Shown here: in pieces, positions 43,701-55,700 of the stretch
Position numbering within the stretch: position 1 is the first letter of the stretch
Layout of the letters: each line of letters begins with the position of its first letter
Assembly (NCBI GenBank): GCA_946406115.1
Contig: OX291547.1
Location: 9,491,001 to 9,555,000 of the forward strand
DNA length: 64,000 bases
Reading direction: 5' to 3'
DNA from: Apoda limacodes
Lineage: Eukaryota; Arthropoda; Insecta; Lepidoptera; Limacodidae
The notes under the pieces: generated by a model
Told to the model about the DNA's origin: nothing
The model's database searches: none
The model's input: the letters and a program-made list of their open reading frames with translations, nothing else
Program-made: the position numbers and the translations under genes

Positions 43701-46700
43701 TTAAACTTAAAATGTATGGTACTTTTCCTACCAACCAGAGCCATGCTTTTCCACGCTGTATAGAAAGTATTTGTATAAGTTACGTCATGACATTTAAGAT
43801 GACCACTTCGCTGCACAAATGTTTACTCTGAGGTCCTTTATGAAATAAATTTCATACAGACACACATTCGAGTTCATCTTAATATTCATATCATAATTAA
43901 GAGAACATAAATGCACCGCAGGTAGGACACTAAAATATAAGCATCCACACAATTTTGGTCAGTCCGACCTCAATCTGGACAAAACATTAAAAATATATAT
44001 AAAATAAAATCTATAATCTTTATATTTATAATTCTACTGTACGTGTGTATGTCACTGTACTACTCCTAAACGGCTGGACCGTTTTGAATGATTTTTTTTG
44101 TATGCGTTCGGGTGGCGCCCTGGATGGTTAAGATTCACAAATCAGCCCGGTAGATGGCGCTGCAGTCGGTATCATGCAAGACAACGTCTGCCCGCTCAGC
44201 TAGTATAATATATAATACTTACATATTATGTAAGTATACCCTATTTATAAACGCGCTAATTTTAGGAACTACCAGTCCGATTAAAACAAAATATTTCTGC
44301 GTCAGATGACCAGTTTATTGAGAAAGGTTTTTGGCTATATTGCTTTATTGTGTATTATTTCCTTGTAACATTGCGTAATATTTAACTATCACCATGGAAA
44401 CGTAGTTGACAACAGACACTGACTAAGTAGGAACATAACTTGACTGTTCATCACAAGCACAAGAACAACATTCATTATAATCCACTCAATATAGACAGAA
44501 AATAATACGCGGTAGACATGCTACCTAGAAAAGAAATACTAATATATATACAAGTTTTTACTCATTTTGGGATTGTAACTATTTATATGTTATTAATAGA
44601 AACAACTAATCGAATGACCAGTGTTATTCAGTTTTTCCTTAACAAAGTATATGTTACAGTTAAAATATGAATTCGTAAAATGATTCAATGTCTAACTAGT
44701 CAAATATTCAGTAATTTTCTGAAAACTTTCTTTGGACACATATTAATTTCAAAGGATTTTGATTGTTTCCTTTTTTTTTTTAATTGTCACTTTTTACTAC
44801 TACGCGAATCAAAAATAGAATTAAATCAGGTAAAACTATTAAAAACGAAACTAGCCTATTTATGTCCGCGGTTTACTTTGCGTGGGACACATAAGTGCTA
44901 GTATCTTCTGAATTCCATTCCAATCGGTTCAGTAGTTTTTGTTTAATGCTCGAACAGCCTATAAATAAAAAATCGTCTGTATCGTAGGTAGATACCGGCA
45001 TCGTAACCCAAGCGGTTTTTCCGGAATATCTTATGTACAGAGACTTAACAGTTTTACAGTTTTATCATAGCATAAAGCGACATTTTTTTTTTACTTTTTC
45101 ACACAAATGCAGAAAAATAAAGTTAACGGCAACGTACCTATCAAAAAGGTCAGTCGCAGTTTGTATCACATAGCCACAAATAATAATAAACGTACCGATA
45201 AGTAGAACGAATACTTATATAGGTACACAACATATAATTTGTGCACATAAAGTTCTCAAAGTTTAAATTAGCAACGTATTGTATCATGTATATTTTTGTA
45301 TCGTCATTATCCATACTAATATTATAATTGTGAAAGTTACTCTGTCTGTCTGTCCTCTTCATACTTAAACCGCAGTTTTTTTTTTTTTTTTATACCACTA
45401 AGGTGGCAAACAAGCTTACGGCCCGCCTGATGGTAAGCGGTCACCGTAGCCTATGGACGCTTGCAACACCAGGGGTATCACTTGCGCGTTGCCGACCCTT
45501 CAGAAATCTAATAACTTCTTTCTTGAAGAACTCCATACTGTAGTCCTTGCAGAAAACCTTGGCAGGGAGCTCATTCCACAACTTAAGCGTTCGCGGGAGG
45601 AAGTTTCTCTGAAACCGCACTGTACGCGACCATTTAGGTTCTAAAGTGTGAGAATGAATTCCCTGCCGATGGCGAGCGGTGCGATGGTAGAAAGTAGCCG
45701 TGGGCATCATTTCGAACAATTCCTCAGAACACAACCCATTGTACAAGCGGTAGAACACACACAGTGAGGCAAAGTCTCTCCTCAGACTTAAGGGCTCGAT
45801 ACCGCAAGTGAGTTTGGGATCGTCGACAATTCTCACAGCCCGTCGTTGAACCGAGTCAAAAGGGTCAAGCTGGTATCCGGGTGCACCTGCCCAGAGATGG
45901 CAGCAGTACTCCATATGGGGCCGAACTTGCGACTTGTAAAGTAACAACCTTTGCCCCGACGTGAAGTACTGCTTCGCTCTGTTGAGTACACCAAGTTTTT
46001 TGGACGCCAGCTTTACCTTATCTTGTAAATGATCTCGGAACTGAACATCGCTGGAGATGTCGACACCAAGGATCCCAATGCTCTAGGAGATGGAGAGGGG
46101 AGTGTTCTGGAATTGTGGGACCACAGTGAATGGAGTTTTCTTAGCGGTGAACGCGCACACTTGTGTCTTTGTAGGGTTGAATCGGACCAAGTTTACCCGT
46201 CCCCAGTCAGAGACCTGGGACAGTGTGTTCTCGATTTGAGACACAAGTTCTCCGCGGTTTTCCTCCACAACGGAACGAGGGATGTTTGCACGACCCGTGT
46301 AAAAAGTGTCTCCAGTACTGTCATCTGCATAGCAATGTATGTTGTTGATGTCCAACATGTCATTGATATGCAGTAGAAACAGCGTAGGAGACAGCACAGA
46401 GCCTTGCGGGACACCAGCATTAATGTCCATGCTATCAGAGCAACTACCGTCAACTACAGTTCGTATGCGTCTGCCGGACAAAAAGCTAGCCACCCATTTG
46501 CACAAACCCTCGGGCACTCCGTAAGATGGCAACTTCGATAGAAGACCGCGGTGCCAGACCCGATCGAACGCCTTCGCTATGTCCAGGCTACATGCCAATG
46601 CCTCCCCCTGACTCTCAATGGCTAGTGCCCATCGGTGTGTGAGATACACTAGAAGGTCACCAGTCGAGCGACCGTGGCGAAAGCCATATTGACGGTCACT

Positions 46701-49700
46701 GACCAGATCGTGTACTTCTAGGTATCTTAGAAGCTGTGTGTTGATCACACGCTCCATCACCTTAGAGAGGAGAGAGGTAATAGCGAAAGGCCTGTAATTC
46801 GATGGATCTGATCTATCGCCCTTTTAGGGCACCGGGTGCACATTCGCAGTCTTCCATGTAGACGGAAATTGCCTAGTGTGGTAGGAAAGCGCGAAGAGGC
46901 GCGTGAGTACAGGACATAACTCAGGAGCACACTGCTTAAGCACCACTGCTGGTATACCGTCTGGCCCACTCGACTTATGAACGTCTAGAGAAAGCAACGC
47001 CCGCCTGACCTCCCGCTGCGTTATGGAGATTTCCGGCATGGACTTACCGCACCACGGTATAGTAGGTGGTACAGCGCCTTCATCGTTCATATTCGAGTTC
47101 GAGGCAAAGAGACTGCCCAGTAGATCGGCTTTCTCTTTAGCACTATGGGCCAAGTCACCATCGGTCTTTCGCAGTGGTGGTAACGACGACTGGCAGAAGT
47201 TCCCTTCGGCAGCTTTGGCAAGCGACCAGAAAGCACGACTCCCAGAAGGATAGCTCGCAAGTCGCCCACCTATTTTGCCGATGAATTGGAATTTTGCTCT
47301 GGCAGTTGCTTTCTTACTGAACCTCGAGGCAGCATTTAATTTGCGTTTTAACTCAGAAATATTCGGATCCTTATTATAACGAGCCGTGGTCCAAGCCTCA
47401 TATGCATTTTGCTTAAGAATTTTAGCTTTTCTGCAAGACCTATTAAACCACGGTCGTTTTTTGACGCCGGCAGCTACTCGCGGGTTAGGAATATAGCATT
47501 CCATACCAGCAAGGATTGTCTCAGTGACTGCGGCTGCGCAGACGTCAGGATCTTCTGAGTTAAAGCAGATCTGCCTCCACGGGTACGATGCGTAAAATTC
47601 ACGCAATCCATCCCAGTCTGCCGACTTATAGTGCCACACACGACGCCAGTTAGTTGGCCCAGAAGGATCAGGTTGTGTGCATGACACTTGAGTCCGAACG
47701 AGACAGTGGTCCGAGGAGCCAAGAGGCGCATCCACTGAGACGGAGTACCCGTCCGGACGAGTAGTCAGCAGAAGGTCCAGTAAGGAGCTCGTATGTTCCT
47801 CTATATCTGGTATTCTCGTTGGAGAAAGTACCAGCTGAGAGAAACCATAGGTCAGAGCAAATTCATGAGCAGATATCCCAGCATAGTTATTGGTTCGAGA
47901 ACTGAGCCACTCGCGATGGTGGGCGTTAAAGTCTCCCAAAATAACTAGTTCTGCTGTGGGATATTGTTCTAGAACTTTGTCAGTCGTCAAACTCAGGTGC
48001 GTGAAGAGTCGAGTTACGTCCGTGTCACCGCTATGTGACCTGTATAGGCACGCATAGATACGAGTGTGGCCGCCGTAATCTACGCGCACCCACAATATCG
48101 ACAGGTCCCTGTCTTCAAGGCTATGAAGGCGGCGACAGCAGATATCCTCCCGGACGAACATACATACACCGGCACGACTCATAAAATTGTGTTCGAGTTT
48201 GTAGCCGGGATAATGAAGGTATGATGTGTCGGCCGGGCAGGATATCTGCGTCTCCGTTAGAAAAAGAATGGTCGGCTGCGCAGTTTCGAGATGGTGGTGG
48301 ACTGCGTTAAGATTTGCGTGAATACCCCTGATGTTGCAAAAATCCACATTATATGTGGATGGAGTAGCCGCTGTGCAAACTCTTTTCCTTTTCTGTCTTC
48401 TGGCCATAATATATATAAAAAAAAGTTACTAAGACTAAGGATGAGGATTCACTGCACAGACAGCATAGAGGGCAAAGGGTGCGGTTCTAAGACTGCCGAA
48501 GCTCGCCACAGATGATACGGTTGCTGGCACGGCGGGCGGAAGGGCCCCTGATCCCCCTCTGTTGTAGTAGCCGGGTCCACTCCGGTCTCCTTCTCCGGCA
48601 CGACTACCACTTCAGATACTTTACACAGGCTGGCGAATCAGCCTCCCAGGGCGGAGATTAAGTGATCCCTGGGTTCGGGATCCCGTTCAACCTGCGGGCG
48701 GCCAGCGGTCAGCCGTTTCATCAGGTCTCCCTGACCGCCGAACCAGCACGCCGCGTCTATGCCGAGTATGACAGCAACAAGCACCGCCGGTCCTCCGCTG
48801 TCCGTGCAGCGAATCCTCAAAGAGCTCTGGCAACCTTACTCACCGCCAGGAACACAACACTACTCAATGTTAGTGTTATTATGGCCGCGGTTTTCTGTAA
48901 GGTGGAGGTACTTCCCCAGTTCGGGCCGCTCATTCGAGCAAGTACTCGCTATGCCCTGCTTAGTTGTTCGGGTGGCTTATTCGAGCGAGTACTTGCAGTG
49001 CCCTACCTCTCTTGAAAGTACCGATTAAGATGAAATTTAGCATATCAGTTTGACTCCCGGGAAAGGACATAGGCTACTGGAAAACGTCAAGTGTGAGTCG
49101 GATTTTTTTTTTATAATTAAGGAGTTGTTATTGAAATCCTACACCGTAAACCGAATTTAGGGTGGCTGGAACCGCGGGCAAGCGAAAGCTAGTTTTCTAT
49201 ATGTATGATTCTATGATGTTTGTATTATATATATATTTAAAGTATCTTGAGTTATATGTAAGCATAGCTTTTTTGAGTAAATTGTTAAATGTCTAATATA
49301 ATCTATATTGTATGCACCACCTATTTTTTGTCTATTTATAAGTCTATGTGGTATACCAGTAGATGATGCAATTAGGCATGAAATCGGCCCTTTGTACCAT
49401 TGTTGTCCAGTTAAGATTTTTAAATAAAAATAAATATTGTAGTACCTATCAATGAAATTAGGCAAATGCGAATGGAATAATTGGTACTTAGTATTCAAAA
49501 GCCAACTGATAACAATTCAGTAAAAAAGTATTATTGCGGCGACTAACACAGCTATGCTTGTTTCATCACTCCTGAAAACAGTACTTGCTCGTAATTCGAG
49601 AATTAAAAGACGGTCAAGAACGTGTCGAATATCCGATTTATTTCCACACCCGAAACTATTTTTAAAAAAACAAAGATGTTCTTATAGACAAAACAGTTAT

Positions 49701-52700
49701 CAACAATAATGTCGAATATAATTCTTTGTCAGACTTGAAAATGCTGAGATACTGGAACAACTGATTCGCCCTTATTTTCAAGATGGCGGTCAAAGCTCAA
49801 GTTACACTTAATTATAAAAAATGAACAATATCTTTTTTACGGGAAATTTACTATAATAATATAATGTACATTACGTTATAAGGTGCTATTTAAGAGGGTT
49901 CCTGATGGCCACTAGCGCCACCAATTGATATTTTTATTTTGGCCGTTTTTAGCAGATATCTACAACTCGCATTTCTATCCTAGAAACATAACAATACATT
50001 CTAAAAATAGCCTATAACTAGTAACATATTCCTGCAGATGTATATTTTCAAAATTAGCTTTGTACAAAGAAGAAAATAAAAATATCCATTCTGATCTATT
50101 TGGATTGAAATTTTATTTAAAAACTCAATTATTGGCAGTTTGTGGCGTATGTCGAAATTAGATTTTAATACTGTGCCATATGTGATTTAAATAAAGTTAG
50201 GATTTCGTATAGCGATATTGTTTAAAATTAAGGCATCATTATTCATTTAAGTTAATCATGGGTACATAAGCCTTTTTGCAAGTAATTCTTCTTTACGCAT
50301 ATTTTGAAATATCCTCCTTAACCCACTAAATTACGTTAGCGTGATCTTTATTTCTTCCTATTTTCAACTAAGCTGATGCTAGCTAACCTGTTCTCACCGA
50401 GGAGCAACTTTATAATGTATATTGTATATATGTATATGTATTATATGTATATATATGTGTAGTATTAGATTTGTATTTGGATTGTGTCAATATGATCTTG
50501 TTTTCGAATATTAATTTTAGCTCAAATGGCTCCCAATTTGAGTTCGCCGGGATACTAACAGTCTGTTTACTTTATAGAGTACTATTTAATTCTTCTAGGC
50601 GGTCGATACTAAAATAGGGCTTTCAGATTTATGGCTCATCTTTGTTTCGTGCTAAAAACGCGTGTATATGATGCTAGAATCCCCTTTACACAATTTTTAA
50701 AAACACAATTGTTTTACTGTTCGCACTATTAGACTGTGTAATGATTTACCACTAACCGCAAGAGATTTTTTTGAAATACACTTAGTACGAAGAACAAAAT
50801 AAAAATTACTGATGGCGCCGCAAGTTAGCAGTTAATAAAAATCGGAAAAATGCGAGTGAAACTCGCGCACCGTAGGTTTCGTACTACCATTTACGTAATT
50901 TACGAACATAAACAGTGTGCCGCTAAGCGATCACACATCCAATGACTGACCAAGCTTGACGTTGCTTATCTTTGATTATCGTTTTCAACAAACAAATGTG
51001 TTACTGTTTCTCTTATAGCTTGATGGCGCTGATACGGTAACTTAAGACTGATAGCATAGGCTTAGTAATGGGGCTCCGTTGGCACCCTTACCCTACGGTA
51101 GGTAGGGTACGGAACCCTAAAAAGCATTGTAGGTAATTACAGGTCAATGAAACGAAGTCGTTAATTTCGCAATAGTTTTGGATTATCTGTGCCAAACCTT
51201 GGCGTCAGTATTCTCCAGCAAATAATTAGTATGTAAATAAATTAGAGCAAGCACTAAGCACTTTTATTCAAATAAACGGTGAATAACATTTATTTTATTT
51301 TCAAACCGTTGAAAAAAGAAATTACACGAATAAGTATTTTGAGTTAGGACACGTCAATTTGCCGAACACGTTTAGATTAAACATTAACATTGAGATGTAA
51401 GTCAAACATATAATTACTTATATGAGTGCAGTGCAAAGGCATGACTTTTTTTTGTAACATCTTTTATATTCACACTCATATTCTCACAAAAAGTTTTTTT
51501 ATTTTGACAGTAGTTTTTGACCAAGGTTTTGCCCGCGTAAAATTCATCCATCACGAAGGTATTCCGGCGCACTGATAAACATAAAAAGTGTTTTATGGTA
51601 TTGTCTGTTTCTCCAGCTATCGTGATGCCAAAAATCGGTAACACCGTTACGACTTAAACGAAGAGTGTACCACGGAAATAATCTGTTTTCGTGAGATCTA
51701 TCTGTCTAAAACTAATTAAGTATGTCTTTTTACCGGTTTTTTTGTCGGTGGTGGCCGAGGGGTTCGAACCCCAGAGTCGGCGTGTACCAATGAGTCTTTT
51801 CTTAATTTCTCAAGTACACTGATTTATTTATTCACACCACTGGCTTTTCGGTGAAGGAAAACACCGTGAGGAAAACTGCATACGTCAAGAAAAAAAAAAA
51901 TGACGTATGTGAAGTCCACAATTCGCACTGGGCCCGCGTGGGGACTATGGCCCAAATCACCCTCGCTTATGAGGGTTGGCCGTGCCCCAGCAGTGGGGAC
52001 GTATGAAGGCTGGCAGTAGTATGTCTTTTTACATGCCTACATCCCTGGTAGTCTAGTCACCCTGTTGCTCCGTTGCCACGTAAAGGATAGTTGCGCCGCG
52101 GTGTCACTTCATACGCGAACCGCGTTATTCGTGGCTTAGCTACTAACAAATAATATCACCCTGAGCACCCTCAAAAGCCCAACATAACTTAGTTTTGCAA
52201 AATCGAAGAATTTACAAAATACAAATGGACAAAAAATGTTTTTTATCGATAAAAAGGAACCGGTGGTACAATATTTACCTAAAAAGGTGATCAGTTCTAT
52301 TGTGAATGGGAATCAATTGAGATGTTGATGAGGCTGTTATCCGATTCTTCAACTATCCCTTTGCCAAAAACCAAATCAATTGGGTGATCCGTTGCGACGC
52401 TAAGCAATAACAAACAAATAGACTTTATTATTTATTAAATTCGGATCATGTACAACATAAATAATAAAATATATTAATCGTTATTACAAGAGTTGATTCG
52501 TGCAGTTGAAGATGCTGTTAAATTATTTACACAAGTACAGTTTGATATGATATTAAATGCTATGCTATATGTATGCTAGTGTAAGTATACGTCAAATACT
52601 AACCACGAATTGAATTTATTTTATTATTACCTAGCTGATTGCAGTAAAACTGCAATACCACAGAAATGCTGATACACAGATTTCCGAACCATACTGTTCA

Positions 52701-55700
52701 TATCATACTATCATCATATATGTTGCCCTTGGTAACGCCATACGGATACGGATGTCTTTTTTTGATGTGTTTGTTATTGTTCAGACAAGGTTTTTATGAA
52801 AAAAAAAGGACCCGCGCACTGGGGTAAACCGATTGTAATCAAAGTTGTTGTGTACACGCCGAGGAAGATGTTTGAATTTGTACAACCCTTTCACAATAGG
52901 TGGCGGCGCCAGTTGTTTTGAAAAAAGAAAAACAACGTTCGCGAGGTTAGCTAGTAACATCATATTTAACAAAGTGCCGTATGTTTCAGCCAGTATATTT
53001 TTAATAAATAGATTTTAAAAGTCATCTTACCTCTCTAGACCGCATAAGGTATCGCACCAGCCTTCCTCTCAATACTGCCAACGTGTTTTTGTCCAGCTCT
53101 ACACTACCGCCTGCTACGGATTGCACCAACACTTGCCAACGGGACAGGGAGTTTTCCAACAGGCGAATGTCTTTTTTCTCCATCCTAAACAATATATACT
53201 TGCATTAACTGCAATAATTAAGTCTTAATGGTTTATGATATGATAGTCAACAATAATAAAATGGAGACTTCGAAATTTTTAGTAAATAATAAACTATAGA
53301 GCATCGGCCGGCATCGACATGTCGTTCTTAGCAATATGACCGCCTATTTAAGTTAAAAAACATCTAAATATTTATTTACTGTATACTTTGAGAAGCTCGT
53401 GGCCCAGCGACACTCGTCTATTGTAAACGATATGCGAAGTAAAGCAACGTCGGGCGTGGTAACTACTTGGATGGGTGAACGCCTAGTGGAAAAAATTCTG
53501 AGCTGCCCATGTTTCGACTGTTCATTATATATCATCATAAGGCCTCTTGGCTTAAGAACTATGACGTACTCCAACCCGCATAAGCATGGTGACACTATGG
53601 CCCAAGCCTCCTTCTTCAAAGACAGGCCCTGTACCCCTGCGGGAGGGCATATAAAAGCTGAGGCGTACCGAATACTACTAGCCTATGAACAACTTTCCAA
53701 AAATTTTTTTCATCATACACCAGCTGTTTTTGAAGCTCTGTTTGGCTGGATTTCGGAAAACCGATGTTTTCAACTGAAAATTTGACTGGCATAAATGGTG
53801 ACCACACAATAAATGAGTATATATTTGACGATTAAATTAGTAGATTCATGAACAATTCAAGCGATCATTATAATTATTCAAGTTGTTACAATATTATTAT
53901 AAGTTTTTTAGAAGATAATTTGATAAATAACAAATAAAATTTTGGCTTCACTCAATAAACATTATTACGGGTTTTATTAAAGTAAATCTGTCACTAATTG
54001 CTCGATTTTTAATCGGTATATCGACTAAATACCGATAGACTATTGTAGAATTAGTGAGCTACGACTACTTTAGTGTATAAAATAGTTTTACGCGCACTGC
54101 CCGGTTATTCTTGACCGTTAGTTTATACTGTGTCAAGACACAAAACTACCTATAAGCCGAATAAATATCAGATGGTGGGCGACTAGACTTAAACTTGACT
54201 TCAAAGGTAATTATCAACAATTACCTTGTAGCTGAGTTGGTCAAAACCCTTTACAATTACTTTATCCTTTACAATTACAAGTGTTCTTTAAAAAAACGGA
54301 CATATAAAACTATGAAATTATTTTTCCTTTAGGCGAGGTAATTCTGGTCTTGGGTGTTTTCGAACATCCTTTTAGAAATATAGAGTATTAACGCCTAAAA
54401 ATTAAAAGTATTATAGTAGAGTACACTATCTAGGAACTGACAAAGCCCGAAACACGATTACAATAATTTTGTTCAATAAAAAAAAATCCAAAGATGACAA
54501 ACTTCGGCTTTAGTACAGACTTTATAAACTTTTTATAAAAAAAATTCCAAAGATGACAAACTTCGGCTTTAGAACAGACTTTATAAACTGTTTATATACC
54601 ATAACGATACAACAAATATCTACATTTATAAAAATGTTTCCCTGTTTTCTTCGGTCACACTATAATTTCCGAACGACTGCACTAAATTGGACAATTCTTT
54701 TAAGGTCAAGTGCGACGTCGGAAGGAGAAGTCGGACTCGCATAATAAGGGTTAAAGGATTGTAATGAAATTGTTGTGCACACGCCGGGTTAGGTTGTTGA
54801 ATTAGTACCTACAACCCTTTCGAAACTTACTTAGATTTTACTATCAAATTTGCTTCTTTACGGGTTAATAATAAGGCCGGGCTAGATCGCTTTCATCTGG
54901 TTTTTGTGACTGCTTTGTCAAACTACACTTGTAGCCTCCTTGACACTTTTGTTGAAGGAGTTATAACAGAGTCTGTCCTTGGCAAACGGATAATTGCAAC
55001 GTTGTAGTCGTGTGGCGTTAGGCTCTCTTATTAGTAAATTATGTCCTCGGGCACCGGTGATTGTTTAGAGCACTCGCTAATAGAAGCTTAGCTTAATGAC
55101 TGGTAAGATATTCTATGACCACGTCAATTTGTCGTGAGATCTAATGAGAGCAAAGATGCGGTCTAGATGCTGTAAGCTGATAACTTTTCGCAGGGCCTTT
55201 GGCGGATGGGAGTCAGAGGGACATAATAACGAGAAGGTCAAAGCAAAATCCGTCTAGCATTCCTACCGAAATTTAGGCTTATGTTCTGTAAAAGCGCTAT
55301 GTAAAGTATTTTCAGCCTGTCATTGCATCAACGGCTAGAAGGAGAGTAGCTGTCTTTAGAGCTATAATGGTAGATTTGAGTATGTCAATCAGTCTGCAGA
55401 GAACTTTGCCATTGGTAGTATTGCAGTACTATGAATGGTGCTTGCTAATTATTTACATATATATACAGTGTTCCGTAAATCGGAATAAGGTGCCTAAGTC
55501 TTTATGGGATGCCCTCGAGAAGATCAGCTGATCGTTGATCATGGCTATTTGGTATTGATAGCTAGGCTATTTGGTGATACTTATACCCACTAAGTGGGCC
55601 CAAAACACGTCCCGACCCAGCCATTCACATCATGTCACATAATGCATTTGCCTCTTCCCTCCCCTTACCTTCTCTCTTACTCGCCCTCTCATCTGTCTCT

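Larger units (their letters stand above)
45375..49019 (-). mobile_element. Near-complete EN-RT LINE (non-LTR retrotransposon)
   Basis: About 3.65 kb read right to left. A 5' UTR of about 610 bp is followed by one ORF of 989 codons (48407-45441), a 3' UTR, and an oligo(A) tail (45375-45391 on the plus strand as T). It is flanked by the two halves of a Helitron-like element. No separate ORF1 was seen, so the element may be slightly 5'-truncated or of a type without one. CR1/Jockey-group placement is from general resemblance only. Confidence 0.85.
45310..49192 (+). mobile_element. Helitron-like element split by a LINE
   Basis: The left piece (45310-45374) starts TCCATACTAATATTATAATT and runs to CTTAAACCGC. 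The right piece (49020-49192) resumes CCGATTAAGATGAAATTTAG and ends GGGCAAGCGAAAGCTAG before T. The two pieces are contiguous in the copy at 37283-37578 (CTTAAACCGCTGAACCGATT), so the 3.6 kb between is an insertion. Confidence 0.8.
2507..53030 (-). other. MCRS1 giant intron (about 50.5 kb)
   Basis: Runs from the GTAAGA donor after exon D to the TTCTTAG acceptor of exon E. Both ends join in phase 0 and restore conserved MCRS1 sequence (RSRE-IAVGR). Its content is mostly transposable elements of several classes plus AT-rich filler. I found no nested host gene on either strand. Confidence 0.85.

Noticed and set aside
45310..45374. Start of the LINE 3' flank as unique host sequence
   Set aside because: It matches the left end of the Helitron-like copy at 37283, so it is the interrupted element.
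46029..46376. Plus-strand frames over the LINE (also 47023-47253, 48662-49015)
   Set aside because: Antisense shadows of the LINE ORF or its 5' UTR.
53434..53486. Functional 5S rRNA gene
   Set aside because: Only the interior matches; the 5' and 3' stem strands are absent and no T-run terminator follows at the right distance.
53399..53785. 128-codon plus-strand open frame
   Set aside because: It runs through the 5S-like head, body and tail of a SINE; no domain, no splice context.
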